This document shows, piece after piece, positions 10,233-20,699 of a stretch of 64,000 nucleotides of DNA. A program made the position numbers and the translations under genes. Origin of the DNA: Haberlea rhodopensis (lineage: Eukaryota > Streptophyta > Magnoliopsida > Lamiales > Gesneriaceae); NCBI GenBank assembly GCA_907163345.1, contig CAJQUN010000517.1:1-64000 (forward strand). Direction: 5' to 3'. Each line of letters starts with the position of its first letter. Positions within the stretch are counted from its first letter, which is position 1. The notes under the pieces are model-generated. The model had not been told where the DNA came from. It made no database searches and saw nothing but the letters and a program-made list of their open reading frames with translations.

Positions 10233-10968
10233 CCGACATCCGAACTTTTCCCTTTCTCCGCTGAAGTGCACAACTCACGATATAAGAATGTCAGCACAGC
10301 ACTACCCCAGCTAAAATTACCAACAAAACTGATATCTTCTAATTTCTGCATGTATAATAATTTTACAGTATTGCCGGACTATCAGGGCACATAACTCCAC
10401 CTATCATTAATAATGCACAACCTCGTGCATATTTAGCAACCTCATCCGCTGTACTATGCAAATGGAGGCGATTAATCACTAAATGATTACTCAACGCAGA
10501 CATTAACAAACATGCACCTTTAAAGTGACCCGGATCTGGTGTAAATCCCAAATGACGATCACAATATTCTTGCCACTCGGGTATTGTCTTATGAAAATTG
10601 CTACCTGACACTGCAAGACCATTTATTGGTAGACCCCAAATAACTGCAATGTCTTGCAGTGTAATAGTCGCCTCTCCACATATAAGATGGAATGTGTGAG
10701 TTTCACGACGCCGTCTCTCTACTAACGCCGTGATTAGATGAGGGTCAAGGGTAGTCTTATTACACCTATATACACCATAAAACCCAAACTCATTTAACAT
10801 ACTTACAACACGTATGTCTAATGGGCAAAGATCCCAAAAATAGCCACCCGGATTTCTCACACGCAAGGGGCGATCAATATCACCTGCCCATACATCTTCA
10901 GAACGATGACATGACTGCAATGACAACAGATGATCGTCGATTGGGCCTGGTACGGTCATCGGATCCAT
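10233..10968 (-). pseudogene. Plant mobile domain (PMD) protein, truncated
   Basis: The minus strand starts at ATG 10966-10968 (MDPMTVPGPIDD). It runs through hallmarks of the PMD family (MAIN/MAIL1-like and transposon-borne homologues): FGFYGVYRCNKTTLDPHLI, TFHLICGEATITLQDIAVI, WGLPINGLAVSG, then a stop at 10363-10365. A one-base frameshift near 10377 restores the expected downstream signature FSWGSAVLTFLYRELC (about 10260-10350). The end is lost at the junction with the transposase. An upstream frame extends to 11067, but a splice-like acceptor (ATAATAG) just before the chosen ATG suggests a 5' exon. Host relatives act in transcription and silencing; the role of transposon copies is unknown. 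Confidence 0.8.
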
Positions 10969-11068
10969 CCTATTATATGAAACAAAAAATATATTAGTAC
11001 ATATAGACAACATAAAGTAAACAAAATAATTTAAAATAGATAAAACATGACGAAGCATAGCAGCCACC

Positions 11069-11285
11069 GCCGACCACCAGCCATCAGCAACCGGCGGCGG
11101 CGGCGGCGGACGGCAGCGACAAATGGGCGACAGGATTTTTACCTCTAAATTCTGAAACTATGAAGTGACTGGAAGCAAAATGAGAAAAAAACGATTGTAA
11201 CTTGGAAGTTGCCGAGGAAGAAATTTCGAACATGGAGATGTTTTGGCCGAGGAAGAAGGGGGCGAGCAAAATTTATAACACCAAG
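11069..11285 (-). promoter_or_regulatory. Likely promoter and 5' UTR of the PMD gene
   Basis: On the minus strand a TTATAAATT box lies at about 11271-11279, followed by a CT-rich leader, a GAG|GTAAAA donor-like site near 11140, and a CGG-rich stretch (11088-11115). This mirrors the transposase promoter at the other end: TATA next to palindromes. Confidence 0.45.
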
Positions 11286-11456
11286 TCACGCCAACTCAGT
11301 TGGCGTGACCATTAATTGGTCACGCCAACTCAGTTGACGTGATGCGTGATATTAATTTGTCACGCCAACCGAGTTGGCGTGACCAATTATTCACGCCAAC
11401 TGGAAAGTAACGCAACCAGTTGGCGTGAAATAATGAACACGCCAAATGAGTTGGCG
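11286..11456. repeat. Right cluster of palindromes
   Basis: Three good copies (centres near 11297, 11331, 11371), one stretched or degenerate copy (11391-11427) and one at the terminal repeat edge (11438-11456). Same core as the left cluster. Confidence 0.8.
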
Positions 11457-11540
11457 GCTAAGGTTAGTTTTTAAATTTGTTAAATTTTGAAGTTATTTTG
11501 ATAATTGTTTATTAATTAAGGTTATTTAATTAAATAACCC
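11446..11540 (-). repeat. Right terminal inverted repeat
   Basis: Reverse complement of the left end, finishing AAATAACCC directly before ATGAGATAG (11541-11549). Confidence 0.85.
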
Positions 11541-11549
11541 ATGAGATAG

Positions 11550-13090
11550 TGATAATTTGGTAAACCAGGTAAAAACTTTAATAGTGTGTAGGAGAATTGA
11601 CTAAAACAATTTTGGAAAAATCAATAATTTTAACTTCTCCAAGTTTAAAATAAAAAAAATCTAAATAATAATTTAGTAAAAATAAGGTCCAACATTAATA
11701 CAAGCTCTGAAAATCAATGCTAGAAATTTAAATCTTATATATTTCTTTTTAGAAACACATATCACTAATATCTAAATGTTTAGTTTATTCTTACTAACCA
11801 AAAATTTATATAAAACAGAACATGAATTATCATAATCTTGATGGATTTTGACAAGATATGTTTAAGTGATTGAGAAATGAAAGGATAAATCTCGAGGTTT
11901 TTATAGGCTAATGGGTGCAAAAATTACGATTCAAAATTCTGTTAATCCGATCTGGAAATTCAAAATTGTCCAAGGGATTTTAATGAGCATGATATGAGTA
12001 TCATAAAACCAGAATTAATTTGAAAATGGTGTTTGAATTTGAGAGAAATCGAAGCTCGAAGTTTTCGCAATTTTAGGGTTCTATAGCGCGAACTTCGATT
12101 CAAAATTGAGCATGTTCCTTTGTTTGTGAGAAAGATTTGATAGAGGGCTATTATTTCCCATACAATGGAAAGTAATATCCCAAAATTAATTTTATTTTGG
12201 TGTTCGAATATGTGAAGAAATCGAAGCTCTAGGGTTCTTGAAAGTCTCACTTTGATTCGAAAAATCCATACTCATACGCTGGTTGTGATTCAACTTTGAT
12301 AGAGGGGTTTGGTCGATCATGGTACAAGGATCAGTAACCCAGATTGAATTTGAAGTTTATGTTCGGATTAATGATGGATCGAAATTTTGGAATAGTTAGG
12401 GTTCTAGAGAATTGAATTTAATCCGAAATAAATCTTCTTACCTTGCTTGTGAGTAGATAAAATAATAGGGCTTTGGACCGAAATATCACATAGATAAAAA
12501 ACAGATTGAATTTTGAAATGGTGTTCGTATTATTGAGGAATCAAATTTGAAAAATTCACAATTTTAGGGTTCTTCAAGGCTCGGTTTCGACCGATCAATT
12601 AGTCATCTGCTGGTAGTTGGAACTTGGAAATTTTAGAGGGCTATGTATATTCTGCTTATGACGATCATATTGGTGTGAAGGATTCATCGATTGGTGTTCG
12701 GCGACGGAGGAATCGGAAACTTGACGTGTTCGGAGTGCGCGAGTTTGATCTGCGATTTGGCCATGAAATCATCGTCCATTCAGTTCAACTCATGGTGTCG
12801 TAGCTTCGTCTCGTTAAGGCAGTCATGGTGACAGGCCGATCATCGTCCTTTCAGTTCAATTCATGGTGTCGTAGCTTTGTCTCGTTAAGGAAGTCATAGT
12901 GACGGGTCGACTTTCCGGCTACGAGCAGCGGTGGCGGCGACGATATAGCACAGATTTTTTTCAGATTGTTATTTTCGATTCCCAACTGATTTTTAGATTT
13001 TAATCAGTTGGTCCATTGGATCCAGAATTCATATTCCGATTAATTTGTATCAACCATAAATCTTTTCCCGACAGGATTATGGAACCTGGT
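11550..13090 (-). other. Leader of the old gypsy element with degenerate tandem repeats
   Basis: No gene seen. A diverged tandem array occupies about 11990-12720: the phrase GGTGTTCG or a variant recurs at 12028, 12199, 12358, 12520 and 12693 (159-173 bp apart), each followed by an ATCGAA/TTTTAGGGTTCT-like block. A separate tandem pair follows at 12770-12911. Confidence 0.55.
12770..12911. repeat. 71-bp tandem duplication
   Basis: 12770-12840 and 12841-12911 are near-identical, each starting CATCGTCC and containing CATGGTGTCGTAGCTT. Confidence 0.85.
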
Positions 13091-13093
13091 TTA

Positions 13094-13105
13094 GCTCTGA
13101 TACCA
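13094..13105 (-). other. Primer-binding site, initiator tRNA-Met type
   Basis: The minus strand reads TGGTATCAGAGC, the standard 12-base Met-type PBS, six bases from the LTR edge at 13112. Confidence 0.75.
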
Positions 13106-13111
13106 CTTAAA

Positions 13112-14640
13112 TGTCACGCTCCAAGACCGGGGTCGATAACACCGCGTTGAATTCAAATATACAATTCGAAGACAACAAGCCTCGTAGTACAGAAATGAAA
13201 ATATACCAGTCTTTTATTCCATAAACATAAATGTTATACAACTGAAAATAAAGCCATAACTTAAATCTTAATAGAGTTTAGCGGAAGCATAATTATGTAA
13301 AATCTTGAAATCTTTGCCGTAGATCACCAACCCAAAAGTTGTTGTTGTTCTTCTTCGGTATCTGTCTCACTTTTGTCTGGGGAGGGGATATAAGGGGTGA
13401 GTATTTGGAAAAATACTCAGCAATCAGAGACCAATCGAATATGCCAACACATTTACTTATACGAATTTCGAAACATATATCAAAACATAAACTTATATAA
13501 TTTAATGCACATGATAGATTTTGCTCCTTTGAGCCATACAAAACACATCATATCATAACACATATCATATACTAATTAGATTATATTGATCTGCAAAACA
13601 TAAGGATTATAGAGATGGCTCATACGGATTCAAGAGGTGGCTCCCGTACGTATAGCACTTTGCCCTATTGGTTCAAGAGGTGGTTCACACGCACGTAGCA
13701 CGTTGCTACGCATAGCACTTATCTCCCGATACTCAGAATTTTCATAACATCATAGTTTTTAAAATAGTTCACATATTCGACTGAACTTTGTAAGCATACA
13801 GACGTTGTCAAAAAGAAAGGGAATATAACAAAAGCCCACTTACAGATTATGTAGGTTGCAAAAAGGCTTCAAAATCTTCCCTTTTTTCCTTGTTAATACA
13901 ACTAGAAACAATGATTTTGCTTGATATCATTATCAAAAATCAAATAATATTATTCACGTAATGATTCTTTTAGTGACTTCAATGTAAATATTGCTTTCTG
14001 AACTCTGTAAATTTCCACGGTATATTTTCACATTATACTATTCACAATTCCCTCTCCAAAGTGAAAGATTATAAATCTAAATCATCCAATCTATTACAAG
14101 TAAATTAAAAGCAGTCAGGATAGGAAAACACAATTAAACCGAATGAATAGTCAAAATATATTAATCAATCAATCAAAACATAATCTCCACATGAACAAAA
14201 CTTAGTTCATGATCAAAATAGAAAACACAAGAGCATGTTCTTAATCATAATCAATTATCAAAGTAAAAGAGATTAAAACGCGAATAGAATTGAGCTTCTC
14301 CATCCTTAGATGTTGCCGCCTTCGTCTCCGTACCAAAATCTCTTGCTTTTTTGGTAGCCGCTGTCATCGTCTCTCAGTTGTATTCTCTCAAAGCCCTTGC
14401 CATGTCCTCAAAAATAGGCTAGTATGCCTTTTAAGACGCAGTCGCCTAAAGGGTCCATGTTTTGTATGTTGCCGAACTCTTTTCCACCTTTTTACCATCT
14501 TTCAACATTTTTTCATCCTACAAAATTCTTATTTGCCTAAATTTCTAAAACCACCAAAACACATGATTATGATCGAAAACCAGCATATATTCAAATTAAA
14601 AGTATAGAAAATATAAGTGCAAATACACACTTATCAATTA
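13112..14640 (-). repeat. 5' LTR of the old gypsy element (right end uncertain)
   Basis: Starts TGTCACGCTCCAAGACC next to the PBS, a beginning seen in plant chromovirus LTRs. Repeated phrases (TTCAAGAGGTGG at two places near 13634 and 13672) lie inside. I could not find a clear CA end or flanking duplication, so the right limit is a guess. Confidence 0.45.
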
Positions 14641-14955
14641 ATTGTGAAATATAACAAAGAATATTTTTGTCTAGTTATAATATATAAAATAAAAACATAC
14701 TGCATTTAATAATTATATTAACACTTGTCGCAAAATAATGCGAGTGGTTAATATGTCATTTTAACAAAATAGCTGATAACCAACGGAATTACTTTAAATG
14801 CATTGTTGCCCATTGGCAATGGCTCATTACATTCCTCAACAAAAACATCAACAGAATGCCAAAATCGAAACAAGAAGTTGCGGAGTTGGATTCAATCACA
14901 TGACACGTAAAGAAATTGAAACCTAACTGAATTCAGACATCAATCTCAAATTAAC

Positions 14956-14994
<39 letters not shown>

Positions 14995-16039
14995 ACATGA
15001 TACCCATGCCAACACTTTCTCGGTCTGAGCCTATTGCATCGGGCCTGCCTAATACGGTTACTTGGTTGGCGTGGTTTGCAGTCTAATACGTCAACCCGGG
15101 TAAGCACCCCAATTACAACAACCATGAGTTCCCTCGTCATAAAAAAAGAAGAGGGAAAAAGGGTGGCCAAAATTTGAAGGGGAAAAACAAACCGCATCGA
15201 GGTTGATTACATTTTTCCATCTCTATTATTGGGGCCAAAACCATTTGGTCCTGGTTTACAATGTGCAATTCAGATCCCTCGATTTATAAATTTTAGATGC
15301 ATTGGTCAATAATATTAATGAGCGATGATGCAAAACATTTTTAAAAACTAATGACCATTGGTCCACAACACGTGCCTTTTTTCATTAGTTTTAATTATAG
15401 ACTGATATGGGGAACAAAAAATGTCTAAAAATACATAAGTCGACTGACCTTTTTGAAATTTAAAATTTATCCCTAGCTCCATACAACAATAATAGAGAGA
15501 GCTAGAAATCATTGCACAGACAAGTAATAAATGAAAGCATGTGTGACTGAAAGAAACCCTGATCAAATACGGGAAAATATCACATTATGAAAGTAAAATT
15601 TGCTTGAAATTCAGCTTTTGAGAGTACCAAAACTGTAAAGTTGTTTGGAAGTTTTACATATTTGTGGATTATAACCATCTAAAGTGATTGCAAAAACTTA
15701 CATTTAAACAGTTAGTTTGTTTGCATCTTTTTTGTGGTGTGTGGGGGACGCACATGCTATCTTGGATGGTAAATCTAAATGAACTAAGCAGGGTTACCTT
15801 CCGTGAGATATGGTGCATTTTCTTGTTCGATATCGATAGACGGGAACGACCATTCGAGATTTTTTTCGAATCGAGATTGATTTTTAAGGGACAAATTATA
15901 AGTGTTGATGTTCGATTTTAGGCATGATAGCTCTCCAGAGTAAGATGTATTGATGTGATCGTGTTTGTGTATGTTGTAGGAAGATAGTTGATTTAAATTG
16001 TTGGACTTGTTTTATTGCTTCTTTTCTATGTTGCACCCA
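14641..16039. other. Intergenic stretch
   Basis: No gene or element recognised, apart from the TA microsatellite at 14959-14992. Confidence 0.4.
14959..14992. repeat. (TA)n microsatellite
   Basis: 34 bp of alternating TA. Confidence 0.95.
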
Positions 16040-16044
16040 CACTT

Positions 16045-17150
16045 CAAAAAATAACATCATGCAGTGTCGGACACTTCGTGGACACGGACACGGACATGGC
16101 GAGGGTGGTCCGACCTTTATTTTCTTAAAAGAATACGACATGTGTCGGATACACTGTGGACACGGGAAAAATTAATTTTTTTATGGGAGAATTACAAAAC
16201 TCATACCATAGTTTGGTTTCACTTTGCAACCATTATTTGAAAAATTACAGTTTACATCCTCAACTTTCATAAATTGTAACATTTTGCATCATCTTGACTC
16301 TGTTTGGTATTTTTATTGAAGATTCACCACCGCATTCAATCATCATCTCATATCCTCAAACATAAAGCCCCTTAAGCTAGCTATTGCAAATTTTAAAAAA
16401 AATTAAAAATATTTTGGGTATCTAAATTATCTAGTTGTTTAATTTCGGAAAGAAGAGAATTTTGACATTCCAAATATTTATTTTGATTTCTTTAAAAGTA
16501 ACTGGTTTAAGGGACTTTAAGTTTGATGATATATATCGATAATAGAATGTGGAGATAAATCTTCGATAACAAGATCAAACTTAGTCAAGAGGATTCAAAG
16601 TGTTACACTTTATGAAAGTTGGGGATGTAAACTGTAATATTTCAAACAATGGTTGCTAAGTGAAATTCAAACTAAACTATAGGATGGTTTTTGTAATTTA
16701 CCCTTTTTTTTATTAAAAAAAATTTTAAAGAATTTTTTTTTAAAAAATTAACTTTTTATTATAGAAAAATGTTAAAAAAATATAATTTTTTATGTTGTTT
16801 TTTGTAGTTTGAGTGATATTTGTTGTACATTGATTGGTATTTTGTGTAGTATAAAAAAATGTTAAAAAAGTTAATTAATTTTTATGTTTGAGTAGTATTA
16901 GTTGTCTTCTTTAATCAGTGGATGAAGTGTCTATAACTTTACATCATTTTCGATTTTATTATTCAAACATATTAAAAATTTTCATGAATTATAGTATATT
17001 ATAACACAATCTATATATAGAATATATATAAAAATAGAAAATTTTTGTTGAATCCTAGACGTGTCGTATCCTGTAATTTTTGAAAATATGTGTCCTTATA
17101 TCCCTGTCGTGTCGTACCGGTGTCCCTATATCCGTGTCCATGCATCATAG
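16045..17150. repeat. Fold-back-like sequence with GGACACGGA arms
   Basis: The left arm (about 16045-16165) reads CATCATGCA then GTGTCGGACAC and GGACACGGACACGG. The right arm (about 17055-17150) read backwards gives ATGATGCATGGACACGG. The arms are only loosely similar and the middle holds the MITE at 16185-16703. Class unknown. Confidence 0.35.
16185..16703. mobile_element. Mutator-like MITE with ~140-bp terminal inverted repeats
   Basis: Left end GGGAGAATTACAAAACTCAT; the right end read backwards is GGGTAAATTACAAAAACCAT. The similarity runs about 140 bp and includes ATTACAGTTTACATCC and CAACTTTCATAAA in both arms. TTTTTTTAT flanks both sides, give or take one T, which fits a 9-bp duplication. 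No coding capacity. Confidence 0.75.
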
Positions 17151-17269
17151 CTTCTTTTTATCACAAGGATTGATTTGGAATGAATTGTTAAAAGGGTTTG
17201 TGGTGTTATAAAAATGTGTGGTTGGATTCAATAATTATTGATAATTAACAGGAAGTTGTACGTTGATAT

Positions 17270-17962
17270 CAGCCGATTTGATTTGTATATCTTGGTTGGT
17301 GAAACATAAAATTTGTCGAAACAACCAAATTTTGGTACATCACAAAATCAATCAGTTCAATCTTAAGCTTTCACAACCGATCAACACAACCACATAAGAT
17401 AAATTGCAGCATTTATTGCTAAATCGACCTTAATTTAAAGAGATTTTGTCATAGTTGGTGATTTAGGATCACAATTGATTTGGAAGTTAGTTACACTGTT
17501 TGAGACTTGTCGTCCAAACTAGATGTAATAGTTAGAGGCTTGTCATCTCAATTGATTACGTATGACTAGGAGTCTTAGTTGTAAAGAGACCTCAACAGAG
17601 CTGGATTTATACACAGAAAATTATATAAATCAAATCTTATATTGAATCATTCCTGCAATGGAACAAGGGAGACGTAAAACGATTAAACAATTGAAATTCC
17701 ACAAACATATCCGGTGTTACTTGTTTTCAGTATTCATTATTGTTTCGCACATCTGTACTGCCTACTAAACCGGCCATAAGTTCACATACATCACTAAATA
17801 TTCACCGCATCAGGTTGGGTTAGTTCCGTGCTTTACTCAGTTGATCTTTTCTGGTCAAGAATCAGCTCGTGGTTGCTAACCCAGTCGGTGCAAAATTCTG
17901 CAATAGCACTATTAGCTGAATATTTCATTCACCTTTCTAAACCGCGCAACCGATCCTAACAA
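17270..17962 (+). repeat. Decayed SIRE/Maximus-type LTR relic
   Basis: It shares ordered phrases with the SIRE LTRs at 39263 and 48541: a CTAGGAGT...CAG block, CCTGCAATGGAACAAGG then GGAGACGTA, ATTCCACAAAC, and a CCGATCCTAACA end like that of the intact LTR. Strongly diverged. The left limit is unclear. Confidence 0.5.
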
Positions 17963-19130
17963 CATGTTTAATTGTGACACATAAATTATTGTAGGAAAAA
18001 TAATCAGATTTAATCTAACGTTATGAATATGTTTGAATCCACGAATTTGGATTTGAGAAAAGATACTTGAAATAAAATGTTTCAAATTAAAAATTAATGG
18101 ATGTGGAATTATAATTTTGAGAATTTCAAATGCCTAAAAAGATATGTATCTGATTAAATCATAAATTAAATTGTCAATGTTTTTCTTATTGTTCAGTATG
18201 CATGCATAATGGATTTAGAATATTTTAAATTTATTTAATTCAAGTTGATAAATTATAATGCATCCCAAAGGTAAATTGAAGTTGAGAGAGCATGCTCTTG
18301 GAAAATAATTTTTCAAGGAATAGTTTGATTAATCATATATAGCATGTGCTAAAAATCATATATAGCATGTGCTAAACTGATACATTTCGACTTTTACTTA
18401 TCGTATTACAGATTTTAAATTTGACAAATAAATGAATTTTACGTTCACATTTATTAAAAATCATATGCAACAAACACAATGAAATACATTTTTAATACTA
18501 TTTTAATTTTATTTTTTCACATGACACATTACAAAGAAAAACCCGTATTTTTCATTGACATTTATTTTTTGAGTAGAATACAAAATGGTTTAATTAAATA
18601 GAGCATTTTAGAATAGTAGTCTCAAACTTTTATAACTAAATAAATTTTTATTTTTTTTGATCGGACAATTTTTGTTATTAGTGACGAGAGTACAAGGGAA
18701 CTCAATCCATCATATAAAGGTCTAAAACGAAACTACTCTAAACAAATATGCTTCTATAAAAATCATCTTTTTAACAAAAGTAATCTACAAGAATTGTTTT
18801 AATAAATATAGTTTTACAGAGATTGTTCTTCTAAACAAAATCGGTTACAAGATTGGTTTTTGGTTTTAAAAATGGAGGTTCAAGAACTTAGCTCTTCATG
18901 CCGGCAAATGTCCTCACTGTACATGTTCATTCTGTTTGTTTTTTTAATGTAAATGTGGTCTTGTGACCAATTTTGTAAAAAAAAAAAGTTCATTTGGATC
19001 TATATTTATTTAGTCCTAAATATTTGGTACAACTATTGTAAATGACACTATTTATTGAGATTATTCTTGTAATTTACACTTAATTTTTTCATAAGATTTT
19101 CCCAAGAACCAATACATTAAGTTCCACATC
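17963..19130. other. Intergenic stretch upstream of the small host gene
   Basis: AT-rich, no element ends seen. A 24-bp tandem duplication (ATCATATATAGCATGTGCTA twice) lies near 18333-18376. Confidence 0.45.
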
Positions 19131-19132
19131 TA

Positions 19133-19144
19133 CATATATAAATC
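19133..19144 (+). promoter_or_regulatory. TATA box of the small gene
   Basis: CATATATAAATC about 100 bp before the ATG, followed by an A/C-rich leader. Confidence 0.5.
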
Positions 19145-19243
19145 TATCTATATATATCCTTACAAAATATCATCCATCCTGAAAACCATCTTTCTTGAAC
19201 AGAAAATTAGTGTATACATAACACGAACAAGAAGATCGATTCG

Positions 19244-19462
19244 ATGCGGTTAGTTTACGTATGCGAAGAAGAGGAAAGGGAAATAGGGAGGCAGCAGGCC
19301 CCTGGAAAATGTCCAAATTGTGGAGGAAAAGTGCAAGCAGTGGAGGTGGAAGGCACAGGGAAATTTTGCTATCTTTCTGTTTGTTTCAGGATCAAGAGGA
19401 AGTACGTTTGCACTTCGTGTTCTAAACGTTTGGTTTTGTATTCACAATTATATGATTTGTAA
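19244..19462 (+). CDS. Small conserved plant protein with two CxxC motifs
   Basis: 72 codons, single exon, intact. The sequence has the pattern of a short plant-specific family that I remember only as uncharacterised: a variable hydrophobic start, EEEEREIGRQQAPGKCPNCG, a middle with C42 and C47, then RKYVCTSCSKRLV. CxxC pairs at residues 23-26 and 56-59 probably form one zinc-ribbon-like site. There is no signal peptide or membrane segment. A TATA box and an A-rich leader precede it. Nothing around it within about 1 kb is transposon-derived, unlike the rest of the window, which supports a functioning host gene. The molecular role is unknown. Confidence 0.8.
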   Translation: MRLVYVCEEEEREIGRQQAPGKCPNCGGKVQAVEVEGTGKFCYLSVCFRIKRKYVCTSCSKRLVLYSQLYDL

Positions 19463-20699
19463 TTCTATTTCATTGCATTTGTGATATCATGAAAATTCCA
19501 AAATTCGTCCTATAAGTTGTACTAATAGAATTTTGGTTCTCTAATTACTCAAAATTTGGTATTAGTTCTTTTTTTAAGAGGGTATTAGTTTTAATATCGG
19601 TGTTTTCGACGATCTTTTCGGGCTGATATTGTGTTATAAATGAGTATTTTGAGTTTAATGGATGAACTTAATATATTAATTAGCATGCAACTATCCTCAC
19701 CTTGCTTGCAAGTTGGTTAGAATTTTATTGAAATTTATAAAAAGTTAATATATTATTAAGAAAGATGGGTTGGTTAGAATTTTATTGAAATTTATAAAAA
19801 GTTAATATATTATTAAGAAAGATGGGTTTAGAGTCACTACAATGGGGCCTCTTGGAATATATTTTTATAATTTGTTTAACAACTACTCGCTTTTTTATTT
19901 ATTTTATACAAGTGATCATTTTTTAATCATTGGTATAATATTTAAATTTGGAAAAATTTCAAAACAACATTCTTAAAACTTGAGTTGTTTTGATTTTTAT
20001 TCCTCTAAATAGTCAAAGTTTCTTCCTAGTATAATAAGTTGAGTTATTTTTATTTTCATTTTTTCCGTCAGAATGCTAGCGATAGCGTAACACTAAATAT
20101 TGGATGTGACAACCATAAATTACGGACATGGGCTGGATATTATTTATGGTTCCGACATCATGTCGGTACTCCACAAAAAAAAGGATGAGAAGTAAATAAA
20201 AAAAAATAAGTATAATCAAATTTTCACTACTTACGGAACGAAAATCCAAAAAAGGTAACTAACGGGGCTTTCATAATTCTCCATTAAATATTTCTTAAGC
20301 ATGATATATATTATTGATTCACGAGACAAATAATATATTATGTATATTAAAGTCGGTGGCGGAGATTTAGATACTCGATTAATTAAATTTCAGATATAAA
20401 ATTTATTTTCTTAAAAAAGCTCACAATGGAATAACTTAAAATCGATGCATCACTTTGTCTCATACTGCCTCTAGATTTATATGCTTTCACCTGAATTGAT
20501 TATTTAATTCCAAAACGTATGTTTTTTATTGATTATTATACGTTAAGATGAGATGAGCGAGTGATGTGTAGTTAAGTAATATGATTCATCCCACTTTCAT
20601 ACAGTGTACCAACGGTGAGAGTCCAATTTAGTCGTGTAGTTTGCGAGTCATTAGGTGACGCAATGCTTGAGTTGGCTATGTCCCTTCAGATGAGATGAT
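19463..20699. other. Intergenic stretch downstream of the small gene
   Basis: AT-rich, no gene seen. It contains an exact-looking 57-bp tandem duplication (19712-19825). The Tekay element begins at 20700. Confidence 0.5.
19712..19825. repeat. 57-bp tandem duplication
   Basis: 19712-19768 and 19769-19825 read the same, starting GTTGGTTAGAATTTTATTG and ending AGAAAGATGG. Confidence 0.9.

Larger units (their letters stand above)
8128..11540 (+). mobile_element. Mutator-like element carrying a plant-mobile-domain gene
   Basis: Ends GGGTAATTTAACT... and ...AATTAAATAACCC are inverted copies for roughly 95 bp, with identical 9-bp flanks. Inside each inverted repeat sits a cluster of palindromes built on CGCCAAC...GTTGGCG. 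The plus strand carries a broken transposase (8594-10232) and the minus strand a broken plant mobile domain gene (10233-10968). The two meet tail to tail. The 3.4-kb length and the abrupt junction suggest an internally deleted derivative of a larger two-gene element. Confidence 0.9.

Noticed and set aside
14290..14607. Cys/Phe-rich 105-codon plus-strand frame
   Set aside because: No recognisable domain and located inside the presumed gypsy LTR.
13112..14640. Pairing this LTR with another LTR in the window
   Set aside because: No second copy starting TGTCACGCTCC was found; the partner would lie left of the window.
15060..15080. GTTGGCGTGG phrase like half of the Mutator palindrome
   Set aside because: Single half-site without its partner or a terminal repeat.
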